From an uncultured Alphaproteobacteria bacterium (GTDB lineage Bacteria; Pseudomonadota; Alphaproteobacteria; Caulobacterales; Caulobacteraceae): DNA of 20,829 bases. Positions 20,774-20,829 of the stretch are shown piece by piece; within the stretch, counting starts at the first letter, position 1, and each line of letters begins with the position of its first letter. The translations under genes were made by a program, and so were the position numbers. The notes beneath the pieces were generated by a model, which searched no databases, was not told where the DNA came from, and worked only from the letters and a program-made list of their open reading frames with translations. The stretch lies in the NCBI GenBank assembly GCA_937920085.1, contig CALETE010000047.1, positions 1 to 20,829 on the forward strand, read 5' to 3'.

Positions 20774-20829
20774 ACTGGGATAAAACCGTTTTTGGTCCAG
20801 CGAGGCTCATTTCAGGGGGTGGCTAAGTG

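Noticed and set aside
1..20829. tRNA, rRNA or attachment sites marking an integrated island
   Set aside because: I saw no cloverleaf, no integrase and no matching direct repeats at plausible island ends, though exact-repeat detection by eye over 20 kb is unreliable.

Overview
The window looks like a bacterial chromosomal defence island bounded by ordinary lineage genes. Coding DNA is moderately GC-rich (several 60-base lines counted by hand gave 55-58% G+C). Starts rarely have a clear Shine-Dalgarno sequence. One gene carries a GYF_2 (DUF4339)-type domain on a membrane protein, a type common in Verrucomicrobiota and Planctomycetota. A Verrucomicrobiota-like host is therefore my weak guess; nothing here proves it.

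Left edge (1-1800): the 3' end of an unidentified gene, then a REP-associated tyrosine transposase (RAYT) bracketed by two nearly identical long REP palindromes. About 450 bases packed with further REP-like hairpins of a second sequence family follow, and then a strong hairpin with a T-rich tract reading rightwards.

Centre (1796-16592, all minus strand): a tightly packed seven-gene cluster. In transcription order it encodes (1) a large N6-adenine methyltransferase resembling type ISP enzymes, (2) a PLD-nuclease/SNF2-helicase fusion, (3) a small Sel1-repeat protein, (4) a membrane-anchored coiled-coil protein, (5) a membrane-anchored coiled-coil McrB-like AAA+ ATPase, (6) a DUF2357/McrC-like partner and (7) an Hsp70-like protein with altered nucleotide loops. 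Gaps are 14, 6, 54, 6 and 5 bases, and the last pair overlaps by 8. The first two genes have the parts of a modification/translocation system. The last four have the parts of a coiled-coil McrBC-like (type IV restriction, CoCoNuT-like) system with an added chaperone-like protein. I infer that they form one composite anti-phage or anti-plasmid system, or two systems fused into one operon. The 90-base leader in front of the methyltransferase has a candidate -10 box and five CCTAGG-like boxes.

Upstream on the same strand (16682-18353): an HNH endonuclease gene apparently broken by a one-base frameshift, an unknown acidic protein, and a GIY-YIG nuclease-like protein. Together with the cluster they form about 16.5 kb of co-directional genes rich in predicted DNA-processing enzymes.

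Right edge (18453-20773): a predicted secreted protein on the plus strand, facing a minus-strand group of a small protein and two membrane proteins that ends at a probable intrinsic terminator. The secreted protein and the small protein share a C-terminal domain of about 75 residues that I do not recognise.
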